Shown: piece after piece, positions 48,500 through 60,000 of the stretch
How positions within the stretch are numbered: the first letter of the stretch is position 1
How the letters are laid out: the number at the start of each line of letters is the position of its first letter
NCBI GenBank assembly: GCA_001584585.1
Contig: LSYV01000029.1
Location: 56,391-120,390 of the forward strand
Origin: Gonium pectorale
Taxonomy: Eukaryota; Chlorophyta; Chlorophyceae; Chlamydomonadales; Volvocaceae
DNA: 64,000 bases
Direction of reading: 5' to 3'
Translations under genes and position numbers: made by a program
Notes under the pieces: model-generated
What the model was told of the DNA's origin: nothing
Seen by the model: only the letters and a program-made list of their open reading frames with translations
The model's database searches: none

Positions 48500-48920
48500 G
48501 GCGGGGCGCGCTGCAGGCGTGCGGGCCGGCTGCGCATGCAAAAGACGACGGCTGGAAGGAAACGGACACGGGACGAAGCTGTGCGTGTAGCGAGAGCAGG
48601 GGGTGCGGCTCGGGCCCCTTGGAACTATTGGAAGCGGGAGTACTACGCAGTGGGAGGCCTCCACGTGGCAGGTCCAACGGAACAGAAGGCCGGCTTGTGT
48701 GAAAGGGGGGCAGGGGTGGTCTGGATTGCGGAGCAAGTTGGGGTAATCAGCAGCAGATTGTGCTGTGGACGCCTCCAGCAGAGCTCCACAGAGCTTCACA
48801 AGCTGAGGCCGTAGCCGGGGCCCGGCCACCCACAGTAGATGGCAGTTACCCTGCACATACCGTGCTGCGACGTTGTTTTCGTTGTGTCAGTGTTATGTTG
48901 CATGAAGGAGCGAATGCGTG

Positions 48921-48925
48921 TGTAA
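48921..48925 (+). terminator. TGTAA poly(A) signal
   Basis: TGTAA lies about 420 nt past the TAG at 48497-48499, the expected spacing for a volvocine 3' UTR. Confidence 0.5.
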
Positions 48926-50733
48926 AGGCTACCCAACCGAACAGGAGTCCGGCCGGTAGAGGGTGTGTCTGCGTGTTGATAAGGAACAACGCATACGACG
49001 AGCGTAAGCGCGAAAGTGATGATGTCGTTGTAGGACCCAGCTCCCGAGGTAGTCGAAGGGGTGAGGTCCCTGCATGTTAGTTCGGCGGCGACCACCACCG
49101 TAGCCCCCGATGCGGCCCGATGCGATGTGTCTGCGTGTGTGTGGTCGCCCGTGGCCGCAGCGGCCGGGGATGGCGGCAGCACGCGCTGCACGCTTCGTTA
49201 CGCGTACGTATGCTGTAGTTTGCTGCGGGACGGTAAGCATTATCTCCGCTCGCCGCACTCGACGCACACAGGCGATACCGTACTGCGGTACCTCCCAACG
49301 GAGTCACATTGGATGCAAGTCCTGTCGACACGCCGGAACCCCCCACACTCCGTCTCCGGCTTATTTGAGGGGCAGCTCCAGGGCGGCGGAAATAATGCCC
49401 CCTCGGAAAAGCTTCCCTGCTGCATCTAAACCACCCAGTGAAACGCACGGCGGCGAGCTACGAATCCATTCAAGGACGCGGCTTTGGGCCGAGTGAAAAC
49501 ACCGTGCGACGATGACGCACGAGTAACAGTTGGAACGTTGACTGACCAGGTTGCTGCCGGGCTGGGTGCCGGTGTCGCATCCATTGTATCCCGGCGGCTG
49601 GCAGGGCAGACGGCCGGAGGAGGAGTGGAAGACGGTGGGGACTGCACAGGCGGCTGGGTTGTTGGGGGACAGGGGAAGGCGGGGGCGAGGGCGACGGCGG
49701 GAGAGATGGAGGCGGGGAGGGCCGGGGCAAAGGCGGAGGAGGTGGCAGAGAGGAGGGCGATGGAGGCGATGGCGAAGGGGACGGCGGGGGCGGCGACGGT
49801 CAGGTGATGGGTGTGGGCGCGGTCCCGCAGTCGGCGTCCCAGTCGGGCGTGCTGGCGCTCAGCTGCAGCAGCCCCGCCAGCGCCACCGTGAAGCCCGCAT
49901 TGTAGTCAATGGCCAGTTGGCCACCTCGTTTGAGATGTAGTCCATGCGGTCGTCCACGTAGTAGTCGTCCTTGCGGGGGCCGCCCACCAGGGCGCCGCGC
50001 AGCACGCTGGGGTTGGGGCGTGGGTCGGCAGCCGTATTGCCATCGCAGGTAATGCTGTAGTCTCGGTCACACATCGTGCTGGAGTGGTGCGGCCGCACGG
50101 GCGGGTTGCAGCCAAAGCCCACCACGAAGCTGCGGCCCCAGTCGCCCAGCATGAGCCGCATTTGCTTGCACGCTCAGCAGCGCTGGCGCTTGGTGTCCTT
50201 GGGGTTGGTGGGCAGGTACTTGGAGTAGGCGCGCTTGAGGGTGGCGGCGTTGGCGGTGATGCGTGCCGTACCCCAGGTGCTCGCGTGGGCAAAGCCCTTG
50301 GGCGAGTAACAGATGTGCCCATCGTCCACCAGGCCGTCGCCGTTGCTGTCGGTGTTGGGGGGAGGCTGGGTGCAGACGGTGGAGAGCTGCTTTATAAAAG
50401 GTGGAGGGGACGGCTTAACGTCATCAGTAAGGCTGGCTCCGCGGAATACATCGCAGAATAAGACGCCCCTGCCCAACACAAGGCACCTGTGGTGTTGCCC
50501 TCACGTGCTGAAGTTGAGGTTGTAGTTGAGGCGCGTCCGCACGGTGTCGAGGAAGCTGGCGCTGAACCTGTCGGCGATTCCCAGCAGCATGACGGACGCC
50601 TCGTTGAAGGCGTTGTCCCAGTCCATGCCAGGGCACCAGCCGATGCCCATGTTGGAGCCGGCGTTCCAGAACGACACGGCGTCCGCGCAGTACGAGGCGC
50701 CCTCGCCAGCCCTGCACATCCAGGCGGCCGCCC

Positions 50734-50740
50734 ACAGCAG
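50734..50740. repeat. Target-site duplication of the LINE, 3' side
   Basis: CACAGCA, matching 51088-51094 and directly abutting the tail repeat. Confidence 0.88.
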
Positions 50741-50768
50741 TTACAGGTTACAGGTTACAGGTTACACG
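50741..50768. repeat. (GTTACAG)n tail of the LINE
   Basis: Three perfect heptamers and a fourth with one change (GTTACAC). On the element's own strand the stop codon TAA of the ORF lies inside the first unit. Confidence 0.9.
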
Positions 50769-51087
50769 TCCGTCAAAGCCGGGGGGGCCATGGACGAATT
50801 GCGAATATTGGGGTGGGGGAGAGGGTTATGGTCCTCATCTCTACCCCGCTTCAGCGCCTGACGCCGAAGAATGGCGTGCCTGGTATCCCAGACAGCCTGT
50901 AGGTAGGCTCCTACCGCAGCTGGCGGGGCCTCCTTCATAATAGTAATCATGTTACGATGCTTAAAGCCCAAAGCAGTCTCGACTTGGTCGCGGAGTTGCT
51001 CATAGCATGGGCATTCGCAGAACACATGTAGTTCATCCTCTACGGCCGCGGCGTCACCACAGGCCTTGCACGTTCGCTCAGCCCGGG
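50741..51087 (-). mobile_element. 5'-truncated non-LTR retrotransposon (LINE), 3' end of the RT ORF
   Basis: On the minus strand, 51087 towards 50766 reads as the C-terminal zinc-finger tail typical of LINE ORF2: RTCKACGDAAAVEDELHVFC, then ECPCYEQLRDQVETALGF, ending PPALTDV and TAA. The element ends in about four GTTACAG-type heptamers (plus strand 50741-50768). An exact 7-bp target duplication, CACAGCA, lies at 50734-50740 and 51088-51094. The reverse transcriptase and endonuclease parts are absent, so this is a dead-on-arrival copy made by truncated reverse transcription. It separates WQDDML from LWAAAW in the GH9 pseudogene. Confidence 0.92.
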
Positions 51088-51094
51088 CACAGCA
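51088..51094. repeat. Target-site duplication of the LINE, 5' side
   Basis: CACAGCA, directly abutting the truncated 5' end of the element. Confidence 0.88.
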
Positions 51095-52568
51095 TGTCGT
51101 CCTGCCACTTGTGGGTGCCGTACCGGTAAGGGTAGTCGCCCGCCGGGATCTCCCACCTGCGGAGGCGGTTTGGAAAAGCGCAATAGATACTCAAGTTCGC
51201 CCTGCAGCCAGCAGTGAACGGCAACCGCTGGATTGGGTTGGTTGCCAGCAAGTTGAGGTCCCATGCCGCAAGCACGCTCACAGTGAAAGCTGCCAAGGCC
51301 CCTGCAACCGATCCTCAGGCCCGCACTGGGAACGATACCGGTGCAGCACCCGCTCGGGCCTGGGCCTCACGCACAACTCACATTACCAAGGAGGCCTTGG
51401 CGAAGGCGTACAGCTGGCGCGCGTGCGTCATGAGGAGCGGGATGGCGGGGTCGGCCGGGTTCTCCATCTTCAGCACGCTGGCGACCCCGACCAGAGACGC
51501 CACCGCCTCGCCCACCATGTCAGTGCCCGGACGGGTGCGGGTCGGCCACCCAGGTTGGGCGGTAGGGGGCCTCAACCTGCGGGCACTGCTCGGGCCGGCA
51601 CCAGCGAGCGTGGTCCGTGTCCGAACCTTCAACGGCAATGGAAGGGTCAGGGGTCCGCGGGCAAGGGTTCCTGGTTGTGCCTTACGCATCACCGCCACTT
51701 GCGACACGGCCACTCCCGGTGGCCCAGCAGCGTAGCTGCAGGTCGCGCTGAGAGCCTGAGCCCTCCTGGCTGCCGTTGCCTTCAAGCTGGAGCTCTGTGC
51801 TACGAACACTAGGACTCGCGCTAGGACTGCGTCAAGTACGGCGCCGCCCCGTTTTGGCACTCCGGGATCTTTGTTGATCCTGTCGGCTCGTGCGACCCAA
51901 TCACCCAACGCCCCGCCACGTGCAACCTGTGGCATGCAACCAGCCCCGCCGTCTCCCCCTCCCTCCCTCGCGCCCACCTGCGCCGCGTACACGTTCTCCC
52001 CGGGCACGTCGCTGGCGTTGACGTGGCTGCGCACGATGTAGTCGGCGGCGAAGAGCAGGTTGCGCCTGGCGGTCTGGAACAGCGAGCCGGAAGGGGGGCC
52101 CGTAGGCGGCGGGGAACTCCAGCACGCTCCAGGCCAGGGTGGACGCGGACCAGTCGAAGGGCAGCTGGAACTTCATTTGGTCTGCGGGTGAGGGGGGGGG
52201 GCAGGGCAGAAAGGAGCCGGGTAGGGGGAGTCAGACAGGAGCATGTCGTTGCAGCTTTCAGCTAAAGACGGGTCCAACCACGCACAGGCCCAACCGCGCG
52301 TCAGTACCCCGCGCCCCACGCGCACGCACCTCCCGCGTCAAACCAGCCCCCTTTCAGGTTCCTGCCAATGTCGCTTCCGTCGTTTAGAAAGCTGGCGTCG
52401 CGCCAGCCGCCATTCTAGCGCGCGGCGCGGTTCCAAGCGGACAGAGGCCCTGCCTGCTGCGCCTCGTAGAAGAAGTAGGAGCTGTCGACAAGCTCCGTGT
52501 AGTTGTACTCGGCGGACAGGGAATATTCTGGTATGACACAAAAGCACAGGAGCGCCTGCAAAGGCAAG

Positions 52569-52608
52569 TTTACTTCAGGGGAGAGTAAACCGATCTCCCC
52601 TGAGTAAA
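52569..52608. repeat. Inverted repeat (hairpin)
   Basis: TTTACTTCAGGGGAGA at 52569-52584 pairs with TCTCCCCTGAGTAAA at 52594-52608 with one unpaired base and a 9-nt loop. It lies just outside the first recognisable GH9 exon. Confidence 0.85.
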
Positions 52609-52624
52609 ACCGATCGACCGACAA

Positions 52625-54071
52625 GTTTGCACTGGCCCGGACTGCTCTTATTCAGTGCTATGCAGTATGGCGCACTTTTTGCGTATGCACTATGAAGTTG
52701 TCCGGCGGTGCGGAGAAGGCCGTGCGCTGGACGAGCAGCTGCCGGCTACGGCAATCGGAAGCTGCCCGTATGGATTGGATGGACGAACTACGCGCCAGCT
52801 GTGACTTTGCTAGCATAACCCTTTCATAGTAATGCCCATGTGTAACCGCTCATTTTTATTCGCCATGAGACGGTGGCTGCGGTTGGTCGGGGACGGTCGG
52901 GGCACCAGTACTACTATAATTCATTACACTGCGCGGTTATGGGCTCATTGGGCTGCCAATGCAGGAGGGATGCCTTCACACGAGGCATGAAAGTGCCCAT
53001 ACTTACGGAGGTGTTTCATCACTATCTATTAGGAATGGGCCTCGTATGCCGATTCATCACTATCTATTAGGAATGGGCCTCGTATGCCGAGGCAAACTCA
53101 TGTACCTAAGAGCCATAAACATGATGTCATGCAAAACCGGACACATGCCATTGCTTTCGCCCTACCAAAGTCCCGTGAAGCACTTCTACAAGCAACAAAC
53201 GCTCGATCACCTGGAAAGGCAGGCATCCAGAAGTAAATCGGCACGTCCCACTGGGGATTCCTGTCCGCAGCGGTTCGATCACGTCTGGTTGCGAGCATGG
53301 ACATGATACAGACATAACCACAGAGAATCACGCAGCGCTGCACTCTACATTCCAGGAGCACTATGCAAGAGTCTGTGAGCACCGTCCAACACGTGCGAAG
53401 AAGCTTGCGAGCAAAAGCAATCCCAGACTACCAGCATATACGCGGCATAAGAAACTTGGCCTCGCGCCGTACAGCAATGCAACCGCGCCATGGTCACGGT
53501 GTTTCTCGCGTGTCCTTATTGTGCACGTGTGCTGTCACATGTGCTACCACGGCCACCAGTGACAGATTCACCGGATATTATTATTATACCTCACGGCGTG
53601 TACCAAGACATGTGAAATCCCGCGCGCGTCGCACGTGATCTTCACTAACTGTGATGGGAGCGCCAGCAAGGAGCAAGGCGAGCCACAGCCCAATCCCTCG
53701 AAACCGTCACAAGAAGGCGCGCCAGTCTGGACGCCGTAGTTCGACTCTGGTCACTGCGTGCTCTCCTCGCCCTCATGCAGCTCTCGCGCCCTCCCACCTC
53801 CCGTGCTCCTTGAGAGCAGCAACATCTTGAGCCGTCACAGCGACCCAGAGTGGCGATTGTCCCCCCACCATCCCGCAACACCTCGGCTCACGCGCGTCTG
53901 GCAGGCCATGATGCCACTCAAACTGCGATGCTCTTGACGCGAGCGCCGGGCTGTGTACAGGGCTGCACTTCTTGTGCAACCAACATTTAGCGGCGTTCGC
54001 GCCACTCCCTTGTGCTCGCATGGCCCTCCCCTGGGCCTTTTCAAGGCTTGTAGGCTCGGAGTTCCCCTCTC
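52625..54071. other. Spacer between the GH9 pseudogene and the TmcB-like gene
   Basis: The DNA is less GC-rich than average, with no convincing gene. It holds a 38-bp tandem duplication (53015-53090) and should include the 3' UTR of the TmcB-like gene. Confidence 0.45.
53015..53090. repeat. Perfect 38-bp tandem duplication
   Basis: Two adjacent identical copies start TTCATCACTATCTATTAGGA at 53015 and 53053. Identity suggests a recent event. Confidence 0.9.
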
Positions 54072-57000
54072 CTACGCCGCATCGCGCTTGCCATCTTCAA
54101 CTAGCTTGCTTGCTGCCGCACCGAGGGGGCTCGGCAGGGGCGGCACAGATGAGCCCGGGCGGCGGGCGCTCCCTGGCGTACCGGGGTCCGATCCACCGGG
54201 CGATCCTGACCGTCCGCTGCCGTGCGACAGCAGGGCGCTGCTGCCAACCTTAACCATCAAGCCGCCGGTCCCCGGCCTCGAGGCCCCGATCACCTGCTGC
54301 TGGGCCGACGCCGGCTCCGCAGGCAGTACGGCAGAGCCGGCGGCGCCCGCAGGGCTTGACGGCGGACGCACGGCCACGCTCTGAACGGCGGCGCCACCCC
54401 CAGAACCGCTCGTCCCCGGCCGTAACCCTCCCACAGCGCTCGCCATGCGGCTGGCCAGCCTGCTTATGGGACTGGAGGGCGCATCCCTACCAGCGCTGAG
54501 GCTGAAGACGGGCGGCGGAGGCATGGCGATGCTGGCCGCAGACGGTGCCAGGTTGGCCGGCCGGCTGGCAGGCCTGCTGACAACGCCAGCGTCCAGGCTC
54601 GCGCGGCGACTTGCGGCCAATGCGACCAGCACCGGCTGCGGTGTGCCGAGACGCGACGGCGTGCTGGCTCGCACGGGCGACACGGCCCGGTTGGGGCTGG
54701 CCGGCCGGCTGGCCGGCCTGCTGACAACGCCAGCGTCCAGGCTCGCGCGGCGACTTGCGGCCAATGCGACCAGCACCGGCTGCGGTGTGCCGAGACGCGA
54801 CGGCGTGCTGGCTCGCACGGGCGACACGGCCCCCTGCCCATTGACATCCACGTCGGGGACGGAGGGGCGGTCGAGGCTCATCCGCATCGGTGTCCTCACG
54901 CGTGATCCCGAGGTCGCCAGGTAGGCGGGGCTGGAAGCGCGGAGAGGGTTGCTGCGATTGGACAGGCGGCCCGCGGCCACCATGCCTGCGCTAAAGCTGG
55001 CAGCACCAGCACCAGCGGCCTCAGCGACCTCAGCCGCCGCCAACACGAGCGGCAGCGGCATCCCCGGTGCGCTGTTGGGGCCATGTTCCCGTCCCGACCT
55101 TGAGGCCCAAGTGTCCGCTTCATTCAGAGCCGGCGGTGGCGGAGCCATCGCGAGAGTGTGGCGGCTGGTGGCAGAGCCCGGCAGTTTAAAGCTCTGCGGC
55201 GCGGCTAACGGCTGGGGGAATACCGTTGACATCTCGTCCGGTGCGCTGTCTGAAGCACCAGCGGCCACTGCAGCCGCGGCAATGGCATCGTCGCCCGCAC
55301 TCCGTGTTACGGTGCTGCCCCACGCTGCCGTTCCGCGTGGGGCCGCCCGCATCCAGGAGGGTGTCCAGACCTCCCCCTCTCCAAACTCCTGCGTGAAGTT
55401 CCGGATCGCGATTACCTTGTTGAAGTGGAAGGGGCTCGGAGGGCGGCTGTCCTGAGCGGGAGGTACCGCCGGCGGCGGCGCTGGTGCCGCCGTCTTTGCC
55501 TGGGCCGCCACCCTGTCGTCACCCTTTGAGGTCGGCGGTAGCATGAGGTTCAGTCCAGGGAAGTCCAGCAGGGGCGATAGGGGCCGCGAGCCGTCGTCGA
55601 CGGTCCCTGCAGAAGCCATTGAGCGAGGCTCCGAGCCAGCTGGCAGCGCGCCATTCCCCTCCAACGGCTCAGGCATGGCCCCTGCGGCGCCTGATACGGG
55701 TACCACTTTGTTCTGACGCCGACGGTCCATGGAACCGCGGCGGTCCTTGTCCATTGAGGTCCACCGGCTGCCAGCGTCGGCGGAGCCGCTGCCCGGCTGC
55801 TGCATCTTCTCGGCCGAGTCGGTGGCCGACACGCGAACGCCCCGCTTCGCGTCGTCGTTGGTAGTCCCTCCGCCGCCGCCATAAAGGCTGCTTACCAGGG
55901 CCGACGTCTGTGGCGCTTTTGCCAGGCCCGTGCTGCCCCCCTTGCCAGCACCAGCTCCTTGGCGTCTCCGTCCTCAGCGTCGTCGCCGTCTTGCTGCGCC
56001 TTAGCGTCTCCTCCGTTGGCCTTGTTTGCATCCCAGTCCAGCGCTGTGCCGGGGTCACTGGCGCGCTTATTAGCCAGAAGACCTTTGAAGGCCACGGCGG
56101 CTGCGGTCGTGCCAACGGTGTTGGCTGTGGCCACGGAGGCCGCATCGTCGAGGTGCTCGGGATGCGGGCGGCTGGCAGCGCTGAAGCGTCTCCCAGCAAT
56201 CGCCGACACCAGACGGGCGGCGGTGAAAAGGGACACGGCGGAGTGGACCGCCATTCGTGCCATGTTGTGATTCTGCAAAGCCCCGGGGGGGATCGAGGGG
56301 TCAGCGATTTCGCAGGCCGGGATGAAAATGGTTTTGAGAAGGATGCATCGGCAACCATGGCACGTCCAGCGCTCCGTCGGCACCGGCCTCAATCCCGGCG
56401 CACCTTGGGGTCCCACACGGACATGTTGCTCTTGTCCAGCTGCGTGTCCGCCACCACCCGCCAGCTCTCCTCCACCATTCCCTCCACGTCCAGCTCTGTG
56501 GGCAGCTGCGACAGCAGCTCTGCCACACGCTTGGTCTCCGTGCTAGATACCTGCACGCCAGGACAAAGGGGTAAATCGCCATCACTTGGAATGCCCGAAA
56601 ACGCGTCCAGTGCGCATTGCCGACCGGCCGTACACGTACGGAAAGGACACGGGCATACGGCAGTGCATCCGATCCGTGCACCGTGTGCCTGGCACCCTGC
56701 CATGCGGTCGCTAGTGTGCATTAGCCGCACCTGGGAGCAAAACGCAAAGAAGAAGCCAGGACACGCAGTGCACGCTCTGCATGGGGAAACCTGCAGCCGC
56801 CGTGCGGGCGCGACACACCAGCCATACCAGGATGTCGCGATTGTCACCCCCGTCTTCCCCGCTCTCAAATGTTCCGCACGCGCTCACCTGCAGGTAGGGC
56901 CGCAGCAGGAGCCACAGGTAGGCCGCCCACAGCGCCCAGCTGACCGCGAAGACGACGATGTGCAACGTGCCTTGTGCGCTGAATGCCGCCAGTGCGTCCT

Positions 57001-60000
57001 TGCGGTAGCCGTCCACCAGGTCCGTCAGGCCCTCGTGCAGGTCCTCACGTGCCACCTGCCACACATACTGCCACCTGGCCGGAGGGGAAGAACAAAGAGT
57101 AAAAAGCGGGAAAGCTGAGAAAGGAAGGGGCTGGCGCCCGCCGCGGCAAGGAACCTGGTGAAAGCTCGCAACCAACCCCGGACAGGCGCCGAGGCCCGTC
57201 CGCAATGGTCGGAAAGCGCGGAAAGGGGATCTGTTACTGAGCGCCGCTCGCACCTGCTTGATGAAGCGTTGACGTCGGCGATGGCGTCCAGACCCATCAG
57301 GGTGGCTTCCGACATGAGGCGCCGCATCATGGGGTCGATGGCATGGCGCGAGACCTGGCAGGCATGGGATCGCGAATAAGGCGATTGCGACAGCGGCTGT
57401 GAAGCTAGAATAGCCTACCCTAGCATCAACAGTGTTGGGAAGGGCGGATGGGAACGCGGGAGCAGGAGCCTTCGTGCAAATGGCCAGCGATATGTCGTTC
57501 GCAACCAGATTCCCACCTCGTAGAACCGATCGTTCTGGGAAAAGCACGTCGACGCTTCGTCGCGGAAGCATGTGCGGGCCCCGAATAGCAGGTCTGCGTG
57601 GCGCTGCTTGGCGAACAGGGAGCCAGTGTTGACGTCGTGCGCTCCGTCGATGCCCCCGTCAGACAGTGTCTCGCCGCCGTAGAGGGTCGTGCGGTACACC
57701 ACGTCAAGCCACGAAGATTCCTCCCGCACCACGGGTTGCAAGGCAGCTTGCACCGCCGGATCCTGTGCGGTAGACACAGCGGGTGGGCACATGAGGGCCA
57801 AGTGCATTAACATGAGGCCCAAGCAGTTGTCAGAGACGTAGCAATCTTTGGTCAGCGCCTACTAGAGCTGCCACATGAATGAGAACGTCATGTCGTTTCA
57901 AGTCAGCCGCATCTGTGCCACTGCTTGCCCACCGTCTCCAGCGCCAACTCGTTCGCGTAGTACATGACACGGGAGGCCTGCGCAGTGGAGCGCTCAAACA
58001 TCTTTAGGTTGACCAGGGACTCCTCCACGCCCGCAAATTGCAGGTAGGAGACCAGATAGATGATGACGATGAGCGCGCCCCACGCAAAGAAAGGCCAGGC
58101 GAGGTGCTTGATGTCAGAGGTGGTGTGCGTCAACCGCCTGCGCGCGGGCATAAGACGTGCGGCGAGTTAGGAATACCCGCTGGAACTTGGGCCGTAAGGC
58201 TGCCTTTGCCTGGTGAGCGCTGGACTCAGGAGCTGCAGGGTACACGTTTGGTAGGCCATGCACAGCAAGACGGGCAGAATTACGGGCTGCTGAGAGCCAC
58301 ATCGATACCCAGGCACGCGGCCCTAGGCCCAGCAGGCGCTCACTTCCGCGTGGAGAAGCGACGCTGGCCGGCGGTCGAGGCGGTCTCCACTGGCGGCGCA
58401 GTGACGTTACCGCTCATGGCACGCTTGATGCGGGTCAGCATCGACTCGTCCTCCTCCTCTGGCTTCGCCGCCTTAGGCCCCTGCTCAGGAGGGATGTGCA
58501 CACGGCCATTAAAGAGGAACGAGACCGGAGCGCGAGAGTGCAAGGTGGCGCACTGCTTGTTCCACATGCTTTGATCGACTCATCAGCAGTGTCGCTACCT
58601 CCCACTGCGCAGGAGCAGGCAACGACTGCTGGCTCGCTCTTGCACGGAACGCGGGAACAGGGCATGGGAATGTTGCGCCCTTGCCCTACCTCTTTGAACG
58701 TGATGGCGCCCTTGCTGCGAACGGGAGAGCCCATTGAGTGGCCGCTCTTTTCCGACGGAGCCACTGTGTATGAGCTGCGGCGCCCCTTGGTGGTGCCCAC
58801 TCCCGACAGCATAGACGCGCCATCGGAGGCGCCGTCGTCCACGCCGTCCTTGTCCTTCTCCTTGTCCTTTTCCTTGTCTTCCTTCTCGCCGTCGTCGTCA
58901 CTCTCGTCGTCTTGGTTTGTGGTGATGTGCCTTGACGCCAGGGCCCTAATTTGGCCTGCACGGAGGACGAGGATGCAGACATGCAACACACTTTGACGGT
59001 GGAGGTTACCCATGCGTCGACGCGCTACGCCGATGGAGAGCCCGTATGCGCGGCCGAGTCTGATCCCTGCAGGCACACATGGAGGCAACATTGCCGTACC
59101 TTGTGGGATGACGAGAAAGACCGTGAATAGCGCCGCGCGCGCCCGGGTGGCCTTCCAGAGCAGCCAAAAGACGTAGCCGACTGCGACGAAGCAGACCGCG
59201 CATCCCTCGATGAGCAGCAGCGTGATCAGGATGACCTTGAGCATCGCAATGTTGTCCTGGGCAATGGTAAGACGGCAAGTTGACACAGGCCACCGTAAGA
59301 AGAGTGACCATTGCAGTTCATGAGGCGTCGACAGGCGTTGTGCGTGCAAGGGCGTGGAGCCCGCAGCGCTTTCCTGAAGGAGCGAGCTTAAGAAGCAATC
59401 CTCTACACCGCCTCCGCACCTGTGCCAGCAGCAGCAGGGTGTTGAGCACCCTGAGATACCCCACGTACAGGCTCTCCCCCACGTTGGCGCGAACAAACAG
59501 CCAGAAGCGGTTGGTGGTGAGGGTCACATTCGTACCAGCACCTGCTGATCAGCACGAGATTCCGGGACGAAGAGCATTACTACAATCTCTCAAGGAGCAA
59601 CCGGAGCGTTAGGTTAGACAAAGGGACGTGATGTGTACATGAATGTGCGCATACATGTTCCACTTGTACGATGTACGCATATGGACATAATTAGGCGGTT
59701 ACTACCGACCTCCCGTAACTGTCGCGTTGGTGCCGGACGAGATGTAGAGCTTGTTGGCGCTGGCGTAAAACGCGACCTCGCGAACGGCGGAGATAAAGTC
59801 GCTGCGGCAGGCGAACATGTCCGTGGCGATTCCCAGTCAGGTGCCATAAGGCAGGGTTGATGAGCATGTAGGCAAGGGCCCCCTGTTACGCCCTTGCCGC
59901 TGTTATCCTCATGCCGTCAAAGCAAACAGAAATCATGCCCCCTAAGTTGCCAGCCTGGCACGCAGACCCTGCCACCCTCCGGTCAGGTACCGAAACGACC

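Larger units (their letters stand above)
49500..52624 (-). pseudogene. Glycoside hydrolase family 9 (endoglucanase) pseudogene
   Basis: GH9 motifs appear in order on the minus strand: YFFYEAQQAGPLSAWNRAA, GGWFDAG then DQMKFQLPFDWSASTLAWSV, ADYIVRSHVNASD, SDTDHARWCRPEQ, MVGEAVASLVGVASVLKMEN, GTHKWQDDML, LWAAAWMCRAGEGASYCADA, ICYSPKGFAHASTWGT, MLGDWGRSFVVGFG and DRMDYISNEVA with DYNAGFTVALAGLLQLSAST. A (Ser-Pro)n linker follows. Lesions seen: an in-frame TAG at 52415-52417, a one-base frameshift near 52090-52100, a frameshift near 51520-51545, a LINE insertion at 50741-51087, an in-frame TGA at 50174-50176, an 8-bp insertion near 49910-49922 and an in-frame TGA at 49800-49802 just before the linker. 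No upstream signal-peptide exon was found. GH9 enzymes cut beta-1,4-glucans and are normally secreted. This copy cannot make a full enzyme. Confidence 0.88.

Noticed and set aside
49484..49807. Plus-strand Gly/Ala/Glu-rich frame
   Set aside because: Antisense of the Ser-Pro-rich linker of the GH9 pseudogene.
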